From Ottelia alismoides (Eukaryota; Streptophyta; Magnoliopsida; Alismatales; Hydrocharitaceae), in the NCBI GenBank assembly GCA_037367405.1, contig JAZKJV010009615.1, positions 434,001 through 498,000 on the forward strand: a stretch of 64,000 nt of DNA, in the 5' to 3' direction. Position 1 is the stretch's first letter. Each line of letters opens with the position of its first letter. Shown in pieces: positions 23,238-34,783 of this stretch. The position numbers and the translations under genes were made by a program. The notes beneath the pieces are model-generated. The model did not search any database, was not told where the DNA came from, and worked only from the letters and a program-made list of their open reading frames with translations.

Positions 23238-25849
23238 TGAAGGATATAGGGAAATCCTCAAGAACATCACGGAAGCGTGAGGATCACATCGAATGCGATC
23301 GGAAGCGACTAGTCGCACTAGTTGCTCCGGGCAGCGGAATTTAAAAAAATCAATATGATGAAACCACTTGATCTAAGAACCATTCTCGGATAGTTTCATC
23401 TAAACCACAATTAGGTATAAGGTTTACCTCTTGAAGCGTGGTTGCGATCGAGTCTCTAAACCAAGAGACCTCCTATCTCAAGTCCGATCCGTTGGAGGAG
23501 ACGCTTGCGAGCGTGCTGATGAAACACGTGCTTCTCGCAATTCATGTTGAAGATCCAAGCCATGGATCTCCTGATCTCGACAAACGAGATACAACGTCTT
23601 CTTTACGAGCAAGGCACGCCGAAGTAGACAGAGATCCATGAGCAAACGATCGGGCAGCATAACGACGACGCTGCGATGATGGAGAATTTCTTTAGGGCAT
23701 CCATGATGGACGACCACATGAGAGAGATAGAGAGAGTGGGCATGTATGGAGAAAGAGAGAGAGAGAGAGCATTCATTAATTATCTATTTCGAAGAGCAAG
23801 GGGTACCTCTTCTTATATAGGGTTTTGGGAGTCCATGGATCCCAATTCATGGACAACACAAAATCAATGGATGAGATTGATTTGTGTTTCTTTCAATGGC
23901 TAAGATGTCGTTGTAAAAACACAACAACAATTAATTGAATTTAATTAAATACATATCGATAAATCAATATATTTAAATTCAAATCAAATCAATTAATTAT
24001 GCTTGGAGATAATGAGGAGATAAATCATATCCCCTAAAAAGGGGGGACGTCTACCAACATCTCATGAGATCTCATTATCTCAAGAGATACAATTATCTCA
24101 TGATATCTGCAGGATTTACAACAACAATTGTTGTAAATTATTTCACAAAAATAATTCATAATTATCTTGTGAAATATTGCAATCATGCCATTGGAAAATG
24201 TGAATCAAATTCACATCCCAAAATAAAATGTAAATTATATTTTAATAAATCATTCAATATGAATCCAATTCACATCAATAATTAATTAACAAATATACAT
24301 CACAATATGCTCTCTCTAATATATTATAAATCACATTTATAATATATATGATTAATATGGATAGTGCTATCCATATTATTCATATCCATGATAATTAAAT
24401 CGTATTTAATCATCTTGGATATCTATTCTCATGTGTCAAAATAATATGAATCACATTCTCATTATTCACATCTTGGATAATTAATTACATTTAATTATCT
24501 CAGATAACTCTCCTTATAATATGAATCAAATTCATATTATCCATGATAATCAAATCACATTTAATTATCAATTTTCTCAATGCTCGGATACGTATATCAA
24601 CAATGAAATTATCCATGAACTCTTTCAAGGATAATGAACTTTCTCCGCAGATACTTGGAGATAAGGACATGGAGATTCTATTGTTCCACGTATAGTGACT
24701 TGGATATTGAGATCACATCTCAAATCCAGATCTTGCGGACCTCCCATAGATGTTTGATTAAATCAAAACCGTAGATCTAATCTTCTCATTGTATCCGAAT
24801 CACATTCAGATCAATGTCCAACATTTGGACTAAGTTTAGATCACCTCTCTACGAGAGGAGTCACTAAAATCCAGACCCGTTTCATTACTCTGTAGAAATG
24901 GAAGCGTCATGGTTATACAATCTTTTATGATCACATCATCCTCAGGTATTCCCAATACTTGTACATTCTGCATACTGGAAGACTCAGAATAAACCCATAG
25001 TATAAGATCTATTTTACACTGTCTACTTCAGGGTTTCATAAATAAGTTTTCTCATTCGATCATTGGGAGTTGGTATTGATCATATACTTTCCAAAAGCAT
25101 ATATCATACCCAGGTGTTGATCATATACTTTCCAAAAATATATATCAAACCTACAAATTCAGTCAAGCTTCCATAGCGAGACGACCGTGCAAGGAATTTG
25201 ATTCTTCCCAATATCTCATGAGTGAGCTCATGTCTTCCGGTTCAGTAATGAACCTGTATGATCCCTTTGAGAGATCGTATCACTCATATGCCCTTGCATG
25301 CACACTAGCGCGCCGGTGTATAGACGTTGGTTAGGTCATCAACCTATTGGTCAGCCAAATGTACATACTCAGACATATAGTAACACATCTGTCTCCGGTC
25401 AGAGAATGTGTGCTTTTATCGTGACATCATACGATATAGGACTTTGGTTATATCGATCTCGTTAAGTCAACTCTTTGACCTAACTAATCTGACACCTCCA
25501 AATCTCTATTCCTATGCAGAGGACCTGCATCAAGAGGTCGGTCAGATATCAGCCTACTGAGAAAGGATTGCCATCTCCTACTCATGCTGGAGATCATCTC
25601 TTAATAATCATTTAACGGTGCTTGATGAGTCCTCAATCTAACTCATTAGATATTCATCCAATCACAAGTCTCTATGATTCAATAATTGAATCAACAGCTG
25701 TACGATCATTAAGATGGTCATGGTACATAACCCTAATTGTATTAAGGGACCTATTATACTAATTAGTTATTCTTCATTTCAGATCAGGGAATGATATTTG
25801 CAATAACATTTATTGCATAATGGCTCGTCGTGGGTTCGCATGTCCAATA
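23238..25849 (-). repeat. copia-B 3' LTR
   Basis: This 2612-bp LTR starts TGAAGGATATAGG and ends ..TGTCCAATA, a mutated CCAACA. It pairs with 47240-49838; the central parts differ by about 5% and the first ~100 bp much more. Left flank AAATG (23233-23237) and right flank of the other LTR AAATA (49839-49843) form a 5-bp target duplication with one change. It contains a GA-rich run (~23720-23770) and the palindrome string at 24197-24572. Confidence 0.92.
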
Positions 25850-26952
25850 ATTTCCCACTAGCCCAAAGTGCCATTAATGGGCTAATCATTTAAACCTACA
25901 CTCATGTGACAATCATAAGCTATTTAGAAAATATCTAGGTAAGCTGATCAATCACTCTATTCCCAAGAGACTGTGCCAAGTCCTTTTACAGCACTTGCAT
26001 ATCCCTCAGTAACAGTGCTCACATCCAATGCGAATGTTGCATCTTATGCAACCAATACTCAATATTGAGGCAGTCATAATGTCTTTGACACTACAACTCA
26101 ACAATCGTTATAACCAGTATGTAATTTCAAATTATCAGAATACCCTTTTTCCAGAGATCTCTATCTCTTAAGTTATCTGCAGTTAAGACCTTTTAGATCA
26201 CTATCTATAAAATCTTAGGTTCTTGATGATGAGACTTTGGGATCATTATCTCTAAGTCTTGTCAACTTTGAAGATATTCTTTTATTACTGCAACTAAGCG
26301 TGTTATCTCCATAGTAGGATTAACAACATTTTACTACTCCCACTGCATGGAAGACATTTGGCTTCATTTCAGATCAGGGAATGATATTTGCAATAACATT
26401 TATTGCATAATGGCTCATCGTGGGCTCGCATGTCCAACAATTTCCCACTAGCCCAAAGAGCCATTAATGGGCTAATCATTTAAACCTACACTCATGTGAC
26501 AATCATAAGCTATTTAGAAAATAGCTAGGTAAGCTGATCAATCACTCTATTCCCAAGAGACTGTGCCAAGTCCTTTTACGGCACTTGCATATCCCTCAGT
26601 AACAGTGCTCACATTCAATGCGAATGTTGCATCTTATGCAACCAATACTCAATATTGAGGCAGTCATAATGTCTTTGACACTACAACTCAACAATCGTTA
26701 TAACCAGTATGTAATTTCAAATTATCAGAATACCCTTTTTCCAGAGATCTCTATCTCTTGAGTTATCTGCAGTTAAGACCTTTTAGATCACTATCTATAA
26801 AATCTTAGGTTCTTGATGATGAGACTTTGGGATCATTATCTCTAAGTCTTGTCAACTTTGAAGATATTCTTTTATTACTGCAACTAAGCGTGTTATCTCC
26901 ATAGTAGGATTAAAAACATTTTACTACTCCCATTGCATGACAGACATTTGGC
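25773..26952. repeat. 590-bp tandem duplication across the LTR/PPT junction
   Basis: Unit 1 (25773-26362) and unit 2 (26363-26952) are about 98% identical by eye. Each contains the last ~77 bp of the LTR, the polypurine tract and ~510 bp of internal sequence. The joint falls in ..GACATTTGGC / TTCATTTCAG. Unit 2 keeps the intact LTR terminus CCAACA, while unit 1, at the true LTR edge, has CCAATA. Confidence 0.93.
25850..25866 (-). other. copia-B polypurine tract
   Basis: On the minus strand GGGCTAGTGGGAAAT abuts the LTR start (TGTTGGAC in the intact copies). A second, duplicated copy of this junction lies at ~26440-26456. Confidence 0.8.
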
Positions 26953-29935
26953 TTTTCATACATATCTAGCACACACCAGGCTTCTAGCAACCGATGCACA
27001 AGGGCAAGCAGTCTTAGCATCATCAACACTTGATATGCTATCCCTTCATATTGGTCAGTACCAAATCTTAAGGGAAAGGATCCTTCCTTGGATAGAATAT
27101 ATCCATGATGTACCAATAATGTGACAATCACAATTCTCTCTCTTCTTTTTGCTTTTGAACAATTTCAGAACTAAGATCTAAGAGGTATCCTTGAGATCAT
27201 ATCTCAAGGTATGAAATAGCCAGATCATAAAACACTTATTATTATCCTTATATCATTCTAAATGATTAGGATATTATCTACATTTAGCACGGTGAACACA
27301 TTGATACTCCCACTAAGCTTCGCATGGTTCATCAAGATTCTATTTGAAATCATAACATTTATAATTTCATCAAATCTTATGTTCCAACTACAAGAAGCTT
27401 ATTTGAGTCTATAGTTGGAGTTATTCAGCTTGCACACTTTGCTTTCCTCAACCATGAAGCCCTGGGGCTACTACTTATGAATATCCTTGGAGAGGTATTC
27501 ATAGAGGAATGCAATCTTGACTTACATCTTAAAGATGCCATAGTCAAGTTATGTAGCTATAGTTAGCAATATTCTAATGAGTTCAAGCATGGTCACTAAA
27601 GATCAAGTCTTATTGCAAGCAATGTCTTCTCTTCAAATGTGTAGCTCATGGCTACGAGCCGTGCTTTGAAGGTCTCTACCTTCTCATCATGTTCCCTTTC
27701 TCTTGAAGATCCATTTAGACCTTTATGGGTCTTACCCAAATAGATGGATCCTCGAGGGTCCATATACAACACTTGTATATGAAGTCTACTTTAGACTTTA
27801 TTGCTAACATCCATCTTTCCATGTCATGATCTTTAGAGACTTCATCATATGGAGCCAGATCATTGTCAGACTTAACTGACACATGGAATACATACTCAAA
27901 CTCATTTGAAGAGGTATTAGTGTTTCATCTTTAATTGTCCTTTTGGTTTCCGATTTCAGGAGCCTTATTATCATCTCAAGATTCAATGAGTTTCTTTACT
28001 TCATTTTCATCTTGATTCTCAAGAGTCTCAATCCTCTAAGAATCACATTCTCAGAGATGAGATCTTTTAAGAATCTCAAGGTCATAAAGTAGGTATCCAA
28101 TACCATCCTTCATTTTCCTAATGAAGTAGCACTCCCTAGTGCTCGATTCCAGCGTACTTGCATGGAATCTTATTAATTATATATACTGTAGTCTCTACTA
28201 CATATAGACCAGGAAACTAAGAGGAAATTATGCTAAAATTCATCATTGATCAAATCATGTCACACATGATCCAATTGTATCCTCCTGCAACTCTATTGAA
28301 TTTAGGTGTGTTAGGAGGATTGAGATGGAAATGATATTCATATCTTCATAAGGTATTCTTTGAATTTATCTAATAGGTACAAGCTACTTATGTTAGATCA
28401 AATTCATTTCATCATTCTTCAAAATTTGGTTCTAAACCAAAATTATGAAATCTTTGAACATTTCAAAGTTTTCTTAGGTGAAGAGAAGAAATCTCATATC
28501 ATACATAATCGTCAATAGATATCACATATCCATATTGTTTACTATGATATAGATGATTCACATACATCAATATGTATGAGATCCTGAATACCTTGACATC
28601 TTACACCTTTCCTAAGAGAAGGGTGTATTGGACATTCTTTGAATACGATATTCACAAGTATGTAAGATTTGAAATTTTAGACATTCTAAATTTCATATCT
28701 TACTAGTCTATTGATCTCATCAACAGACATATGTCTAAAACTTGATGTCAAATCATTGTCAAATGATCTTCATCCTCCTATTGATCTTATAAAGGTTTTA
28801 ATTTTTAGTATTAGAAATCTTAATGAACCATTTATTAATTTTCTAATTTTGTGGAGTCCACTAGATGATAGATTACTATCTGAAATATGTCCATCGTAAC
28901 TCTTTATGATAGTTCTATCTCAGAATTCGTGTTTATTTCCAACATTTAGAAACAAACAATGAGTGTATTCTAATATCTAGGTCCTAGAGACATTCTCTAA
29001 GACTAAGGGCTCTCCCACTAAGAATATGAAGTCTATCTATCTATCCAACAGATTTTGTTGCAACAATTACATCAATATCCATGTAGATGACTATTAAACC
29101 TTAAGATCAAATTTCTAATCTTCTAATATATATATGCAACCAATTGCAAGTGTCACTAGAAGATTGGGATACAATTATCAGAATTTATCTTATGAAATAA
29201 GTAAGTCAAAGTCAATGATTATATGTAGATTATTATGATGCTCTATCTGAGTCATTCACTAAGGATTTTAAACAGACTTAATAATCATACTATCAACACA
29301 TCAACTTATTGCAGTATTGGCATTCATCCAACTCTTTGGATGTCATATGGAAGTCACAGAAGTACAATTAACTCTTTGACCTTCCTTCTCAAACGGGTCT
29401 GACTCATGCTTCCACTGTGCTCTCTTCATCTATAAACAACCATTGTTCAAGACAAAGAATCTCTTATGTTGAATTCAAAAGATTTCAATAAAAGAGAACT
29501 TCAACATTTATACATGCTTCATTAATTTCATACAATATGAATATTATGAAGCTTCATGAATGACTAGAGTATAGACAGAAGAATGATGACATTCATCATA
29601 TCTATATCCATCTAAACTCTTAAAACATTGGTTCAGATAGGTATTCAAACATTTTGAATACATCATCTCTTATAGAGCCACCATTCTGCATGATGCAGTG
29701 AACCATGTCATTCATGATTAAAATGTCAAGAGCACATATATATGCCAGAACATCTTCTTAGGGTTTTATAAGGATTAATTTGACAATTGTGATCGTCATC
29801 AACACGTCACTTCCAAAGTACATTCGATGAGATCAAGACTACAGAGACATACAAACCCTAGGGTTGTAGATCTATTGTCTATTTAATTATCATTCCTCAT
29901 TATTATGAGAAAACTTGCACATTATAACCACATGC
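26900..29935 (-). pseudogene. pol: copia-B pol remnant (integrase, RT) and possible gag end
   Basis: This is strongly decayed copia coding sequence read on the minus strand, right to left. GAG-pre-integrase words (MSVDEINRLVRYG) lie at ~28694-28735 and integrase words (DLIHIDVC) at ~28552-28588. RT words follow: VKIAFL (from the usual VKTAFLNG, ~27492-27540), QPQGF, a YGLKQA relic (~27385-27420), WNIRFDE, and NVDNILI in place of YVDDILL (~27272-27295). The end of RT (CHAMGVVKCF) is near 26920. RNase H after that is missing or unreadable. The 28900-29935 part should be protease and gag, but I can identify only weak gag-like words. Athila-2 interrupts the internal region at 29940. Confidence 0.7.
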
Positions 29936-29940
29936 ATTAT

Positions 29941-32900
29941 TGACGAATCCGAAAATGCCGGTTTTAAAAAGTTGTTTTTATCGTGTCGTGCGTTGTAGAC
30001 GGCAATCGGAAACGGTCAAGAAAATACCACAAATAAGTTATTCAATTTTTACTCTCATGGTTTTATGTTTGTTTTACTTGGGCAAGTCCCAAGGTCGATC
30101 ACAAGGAGGCAAAGGAACAACCTAGAATTAAGTCTATCAAAGTTCGTGTTCGGTTTTCGAGACGGTTTTTTTTGGAATTTTTCAATATATTAGGGGGTGC
30201 ACATGCAAATTCGGCCTATTCTAGGGACTAAAATGTGAATTAAGTCCAAACGAAGTCCGAAAAATACGAAACTTGGCCGAGATGTAAAATATGATGAAAT
30301 GTATGCACTGTAATTTTTTTGGAATTTTTGGATGCAATATGAATTTTTTATGGATTTTTAAATGCAAACAGAATAATTTTCAATATTTAATTATAATAAA
30401 CATTAAACCTATTTATTTTCAAGAAAATAAAATTATCTAAGATCTATCACTAGGTGATGGATCTCAGAAAAATCCTAAACCTCGAAAATATGGGGTTTAA
30501 TACCTATTAAAAATTAAATACTAAAAGATGCAAGATGATTTTTATAGAGCAAACTACGCATGCAAATTTAATTCTTTTTGGGCATGATGTTAAGAATAAC
30601 TAACTCTACAATACGTGATTTTTCGAGAATTTTTAGAGCAACGGTTAATCAACTATCAATTTCAGAGCAAGAAATGGGTAAGATATGCAAATTTCCACAG
30701 AATAATTATTTACTAATTAACCATCAATCATAAAATTTCCCACAACATGTCGAAGTGTAGAGAATCAATTAACAAACATCATGCAATTTTTGGATTAAGA
30801 AAATAATTAAAGAGAAGGTCCAAAATCACGAGGGAACACAGGGGTACATATGCAATATAACTCAAGAAATAAAAATGCAAAGGGGGACTTGTTTGTAGTT
30901 ACCTAAACTGGGGGGGTTTCTTCTGCAATTTTGCCAGAGGAGCACGTGCATAGCACGTGCCCTCTGGGCAGTGGACTGGAATGCAAATATGAAGGAATCC
31001 CGGGCCTTTCTGTAAAATCTCCAAGTTGTCACGTGCAGCGCACGTGCTCCTTAGGCAGTTGGACACGTGCGCAAATAGAGGGCTCTTCAGGGGCCTGTAT
31101 GCAAATGACCCACGCGGTCACGTGCCCCGCACGTGACCCGTAGGGATGAGCGGTCCCCCCTGTCCACGTGCAAGGCGCGTGGCGGGGGTCTCGGGTCGGA
31201 CCCGGCGGAGATGGGCGAGGCTGCGTAGGGGCAGAGGGGCAGCTCCGATGAGGTTCCTGGAGCTTCGCTGGTGGCGTGGTGAAGCGGAGATGGAGCTCCG
31301 GGGGGTGGAGATGGAGCCGAGGGCTACGATGGCCGACACACGGCCGTGGGACGTTGATGGCGCAGCAGCAGAGCACCGGTGAAGGTGCGGCTTCTGGCTG
31401 AAGCAGTGGAGAAGACGAAGCCCCAGGGCCGACACACGGCCGGCGGTCGTCGAGGAAGAAGACGATGGCGGAGGAGTGGTCCTGCGGCGCGGTGGCGATG
31501 GCGGAGTCGACGAGGCGGAGCGGGGTAGCGGTGGCGGAGGAATATGGTGCTCGGTAGAGTTTGCGTGACGGCGAAGAAGAATAGAGAGAGGGAAGGAAAG
31601 GGAGAGAGAGAGGGATAACCTGAGATGGGGGCTCGACGGCGTTGGGCGGCCGGAGCGAGCAGCTTGCTCGGGGCGGAGCTGCGACGAGGAGTTGGAGTCC
31701 TCGGATCACGCCGATGGAGGCCTCGCGGTTGTCACGCCCGGAGACGAAGAGCTTCGATGAAGATCGGCGGATGGGTTCCTTGGGTCGTGATGTCTGTGGC
31801 TTTATAGGGTTGGAGGGCATCGCCGACGAAGGAAGGAGATCGCGGGGATTGATTGAGATTCGATGGAGATGCGCGGGGAGGCGGCGCGAGATGATGGGGA
31901 GAAGCGGATCGGAGATGGGGATCCGATTGGAGGAGATTGGCGGGATTCGCGGCGAGCTTGCGGGGTCGGCGGCGGCGCCAGATTTGGGAAAGGGGTGCGG
32001 AGGATGAAGACGAGCCCTGACCGTCCGATCGGCCGAGATCGGGCGGCCAGAAAGGCTCCACGTGGCGGGTCGAAGGGGTAGCAGGCGAGGCACGTGCGTG
32101 GCGCATGCCTGGGAGGCACGTGCCTCGCACGTGCGGTTTTAATTTTAATTTTTTTTAATAAAACGAATATATAATATAGCCAAAAACGGCTGACACGTGG
32201 CGGCACCAGGTGCTGCCACGTGTCAGCACCAGAAAATTCCGAAAATAAAACATTTGAAAAATCGATAAAAAATAGTAAACGACCTCGGATCGAAAAAGTT
32301 TATTCACAAAAGTTGCTCGTCTCAATGATATCTACAACTTTCATGAAGACATCAAAACCAAAATCGATCATTTGCAAAAAGTGAATTTTTGGGGTATCCT
32401 ATGTACATAGAATACCTTAATTTTGGGGTTTTGTATTTTTTTATGTCATTTTTAAAACAGATAAAAATCCGGAAAAATTACGGTAAAACCAAAGATAAAT
32501 AAAGATACATTAATCTAATTTTTTTGGATTTTTATTAATCAAAAAAAATATGTACATAAAATATTAGGTCAGAAACAGCTAAAATATACAATGTACACAA
32601 GAGGCCCAAGACCCAACTTTCACATATGAGCTCCGATTCACTTGAACTTGGTCTTGTTTTGAAGGTAATTGAATGTACATTAGTTCAAAAGTGAGTAGGA
32701 TTAAATCGGACACTGGATGAGGAAGATATGGGTCTTTTAGTTCGAAAAATCCTGAAATTAGGGTTTTGGTTTTTGATCCACTTATTTGGGTTAGTTATTT
32801 TTTTGTATTTTTCCTTTATTCTTGTTAGTGATATGTACACAGTGGAAGTGGTTTTGAGTTATTCGGAGTTAGCATGAATGAGTTAAAAATCCGGGAAGTT

Positions 32901-33090
32901 AGGCTATTTACAGGTCATTTTGGCTTGGATTTTTGGCTTCTTATTTTATGCAGATTTTTGTGCTAAAATGCCATTCCTATGGAAACATGCATGAATGCTA
33001 ATTATGCAAAATAAATGCAAGAATGCTGTTGATTTTTAGGGATTTGAGCTTAATAAATGAGATTTAGAGTGATGAATACGAGATTCATCA
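29941..33090 (-). repeat. Athila-2 3' LTR
   Basis: This 3150-bp LTR starts TGACGAATCC and ends ..GAGATTCATCA in plus-strand reading. A GC-rich island lies at ~30930-32140. A good TATA box (minus strand CCCTATAAAGCC, ~31799-31810) lies inside it, so transcription probably starts near 31770. A further AT-rich TATATTATATA lies at ~32166-32180. G-boxes are numerous (see separate entry). The 354-residue ORF at 31029-32093 is broken in the other LTR and has no recognisable domain. Confidence 0.95.
30943..32222. promoter_or_regulatory. Cluster of paired G-boxes in Athila-2 3' LTR
   Basis: I count 14 CACGTG motifs. Four pairs share an exact 5-bp spacer of form CNNNG: 30943-30959, 31030-31046, 31119-31135 and 32117-32133. 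Two further pairs have a degraded second half (CGCGTG at 31165-31181, CGCATG at 32091-32107) with the same spacing. The centre-to-centre distance is 11 bp, about one DNA turn. Singles lie at 31064 and 32059, and two more (32194, 32217) sit in a hairpin. G-boxes are bound by plant bZIP and bHLH factors; the pairing is seen directly and its role is inferred. Confidence 0.8.
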
Positions 33091-33104
33091 TCCCCCTATA
33101 CTTA
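33091..33104 (-). other. Athila-2 polypurine tract
   Basis: On the minus strand AAGTATAGGGGGA abuts the LTR start TGATGAATC. The same 12-base core recurs in the four hairpins at 34431-34783. Confidence 0.9.
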
Positions 33105-34425
33105 AAGCATGCTCGTCCCTGAGCATTAAAAAGATATGCCATGAAGTGAAATGAGATTGGGTTCCATACCAAGACCATGAGTTGAGGCTGAAAATGAATC
33201 TAAACTCTACCTTTGGATTATTTGTGTATCGGAACTTCTGTGAGACTTAGAATTTTAAAATCAACAGTCCTCGAGTTCTACAAATCATTGCTTACAGTTT
33301 CGGCTCAGAAGTCATCTTAGATCAATCCTCTTCCCAAAGTATACCCTATGAACATTGAATAACCGACTCTTGTGTGTGAAAGGTTTTTAGCTCTTCCCAC
33401 TCAGAATGTCGGACTACTGCGCAAACCTCCTCTCCAATAACTCGTCCTCGGGGAGTCAGGTATTCCCTTCTAAGGTCTGTCGCGCTGTGTTCACAATCGA
33501 ATTGGGGGGAGAAGTTAGAAGAATGAGAAAAGAACTGGAGGGTGATTAGTGTAGTTCACCTCTCCTTGTGAAGCTGGCCAGTGTAGCCGAGTCTCCACCA
33601 AGATCTGCAGGTTTCTTGAAGCTTGGACCTTTTTGGTCAGATTTTATTTGGTAGTTGCTTCTTTGTATTTGGAATTTTTGGTGGTTCTGCTTGGATCTTG
33701 TTTCGCCCCTACGGATATAGCATCTTTTGTTTCCGTACATTTTTTTGGGTCTTAGAAAAAAATTGTGCCCAGCCGTCCATCCCTTTTCCGAAGCTTTATT
33801 TCAACCCGTACTCCGGTCTTTAGATTTCCATGCTACCAGAAAAGAAGCTCACACAGTCTTCCAACATATGTTTGAGTTGAGCTAAGTGCATAGTGCGAGA
33901 GTACAAATTAATTCCTTATTCCAGAGTTGTACCCAGAATGAAGAGACCAGGTTAGACACTAAGAGTCAAACTCTGTGCATTGTTATGTGGAACTCAAAGA
34001 ATTAAGTCAATGACATGAAGATTCCAAAATCCTATTTCTCGGTGAAGTTCCTCTAAAAATTAGGTTGATTAAGGTTAAGTTCAGACTACTCTCGGTTTCA
34101 GCTCATAACTTGGTTCAGAACCCAATGACTTTTCACAGATGCAAATGAATGTAATGCTGGATGAAGTGCAGGTGTGTGGAATGCAAATTTTTTTTTTGAA
34201 TTCTTTTTTTATGCAAAGGATTTTTGTTATTTGTTTTGTTGTTTTTTTTATGCAAAAAATGAATAAGAAGCCATTTTTTCAAAAATTTTGGGTACAGTCA
34301 GTGTTAGAAACATTTTTTTTCTTTTTCTTTTTCTGTTTTTTTTAATTAATACCCATCCCGTAAATACATATAGACTTATACGCAAGTACGAGGTATGGCT
34401 AAAATATATACATAGTATATATACA
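33105..34425 (-). other. Athila-2 3' non-coding region
   Basis: These 1.3 kb lie between the polypurine tract and the hairpin array. There is no env-like ORF. Blocks are shared with Athila-1 3542-4680 (TATTCCCTTCTAAG; AGTGTAG repeats; AGAATTAAGTC). T-rich runs lie at 34180-34345. Confidence 0.7.
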
Positions 34426-34430
34426 GACCC

Positions 34431-34783
34431 CCCTATACTTAGCGAGTGTTGTGTCCTCAGAGCACAAGAAGCGTAATGAAGACATAGCTCGTGCTAAGCG
34501 TAAGAGAGTGTAAAAATTTATTATACAGTGTTCTGCCCCCCTATACTTAGACTGTGAATAGTCTAAGTATAGAAGAAGAACGCAAGAAGAGGTGGTCAGG
34601 ATATGTAAATGAGGAGAGTATAAACAGATGGGTGGCGGTTCCCCCTATACTTAGGCTTTGGTCAGCCTAAGTATAGAAGAAGGATGGATATGGAGTGAGC
34701 GAGAGATCGGAATGTGATGAGGGAAATGGTATATACAGATGGCATCGGTCCCCCCCTATACTTAGGCCTTGGCCTAAGTAGAG
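34431..34783 (-). repeat. Array of four PPT-like hairpins, Athila-2
   Basis: Four units begin with CCCCCTATACTTAG at ~34429, 34536, 34641 and 34751. Unit 2 pairs 34541-34552 with 34561-34572 (perfect, 12 bp). Unit 3 pairs 34645-34657 with 34664-34676 (perfect, 13 bp). Unit 4 pairs 34756-34768 with 34771-34783 (12 of 13, 2-nt loop). Unit 1 is a longer, imperfect stem (34437-34454 with 34481-34498). Spacing is ~105 bp. Unit 4 overlaps the pol stop codon (34774-34776). Confidence 0.88.

Noticed and set aside
31029..32093. 354-codon minus-strand ORF in the Athila-2 left LTR
   Set aside because: It lies in a GC-rich island where stop codons are rare, it is Pro/Arg/Ser-rich without a domain, and it is broken in the right LTR. 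Two or more overlapping frames are equally open.
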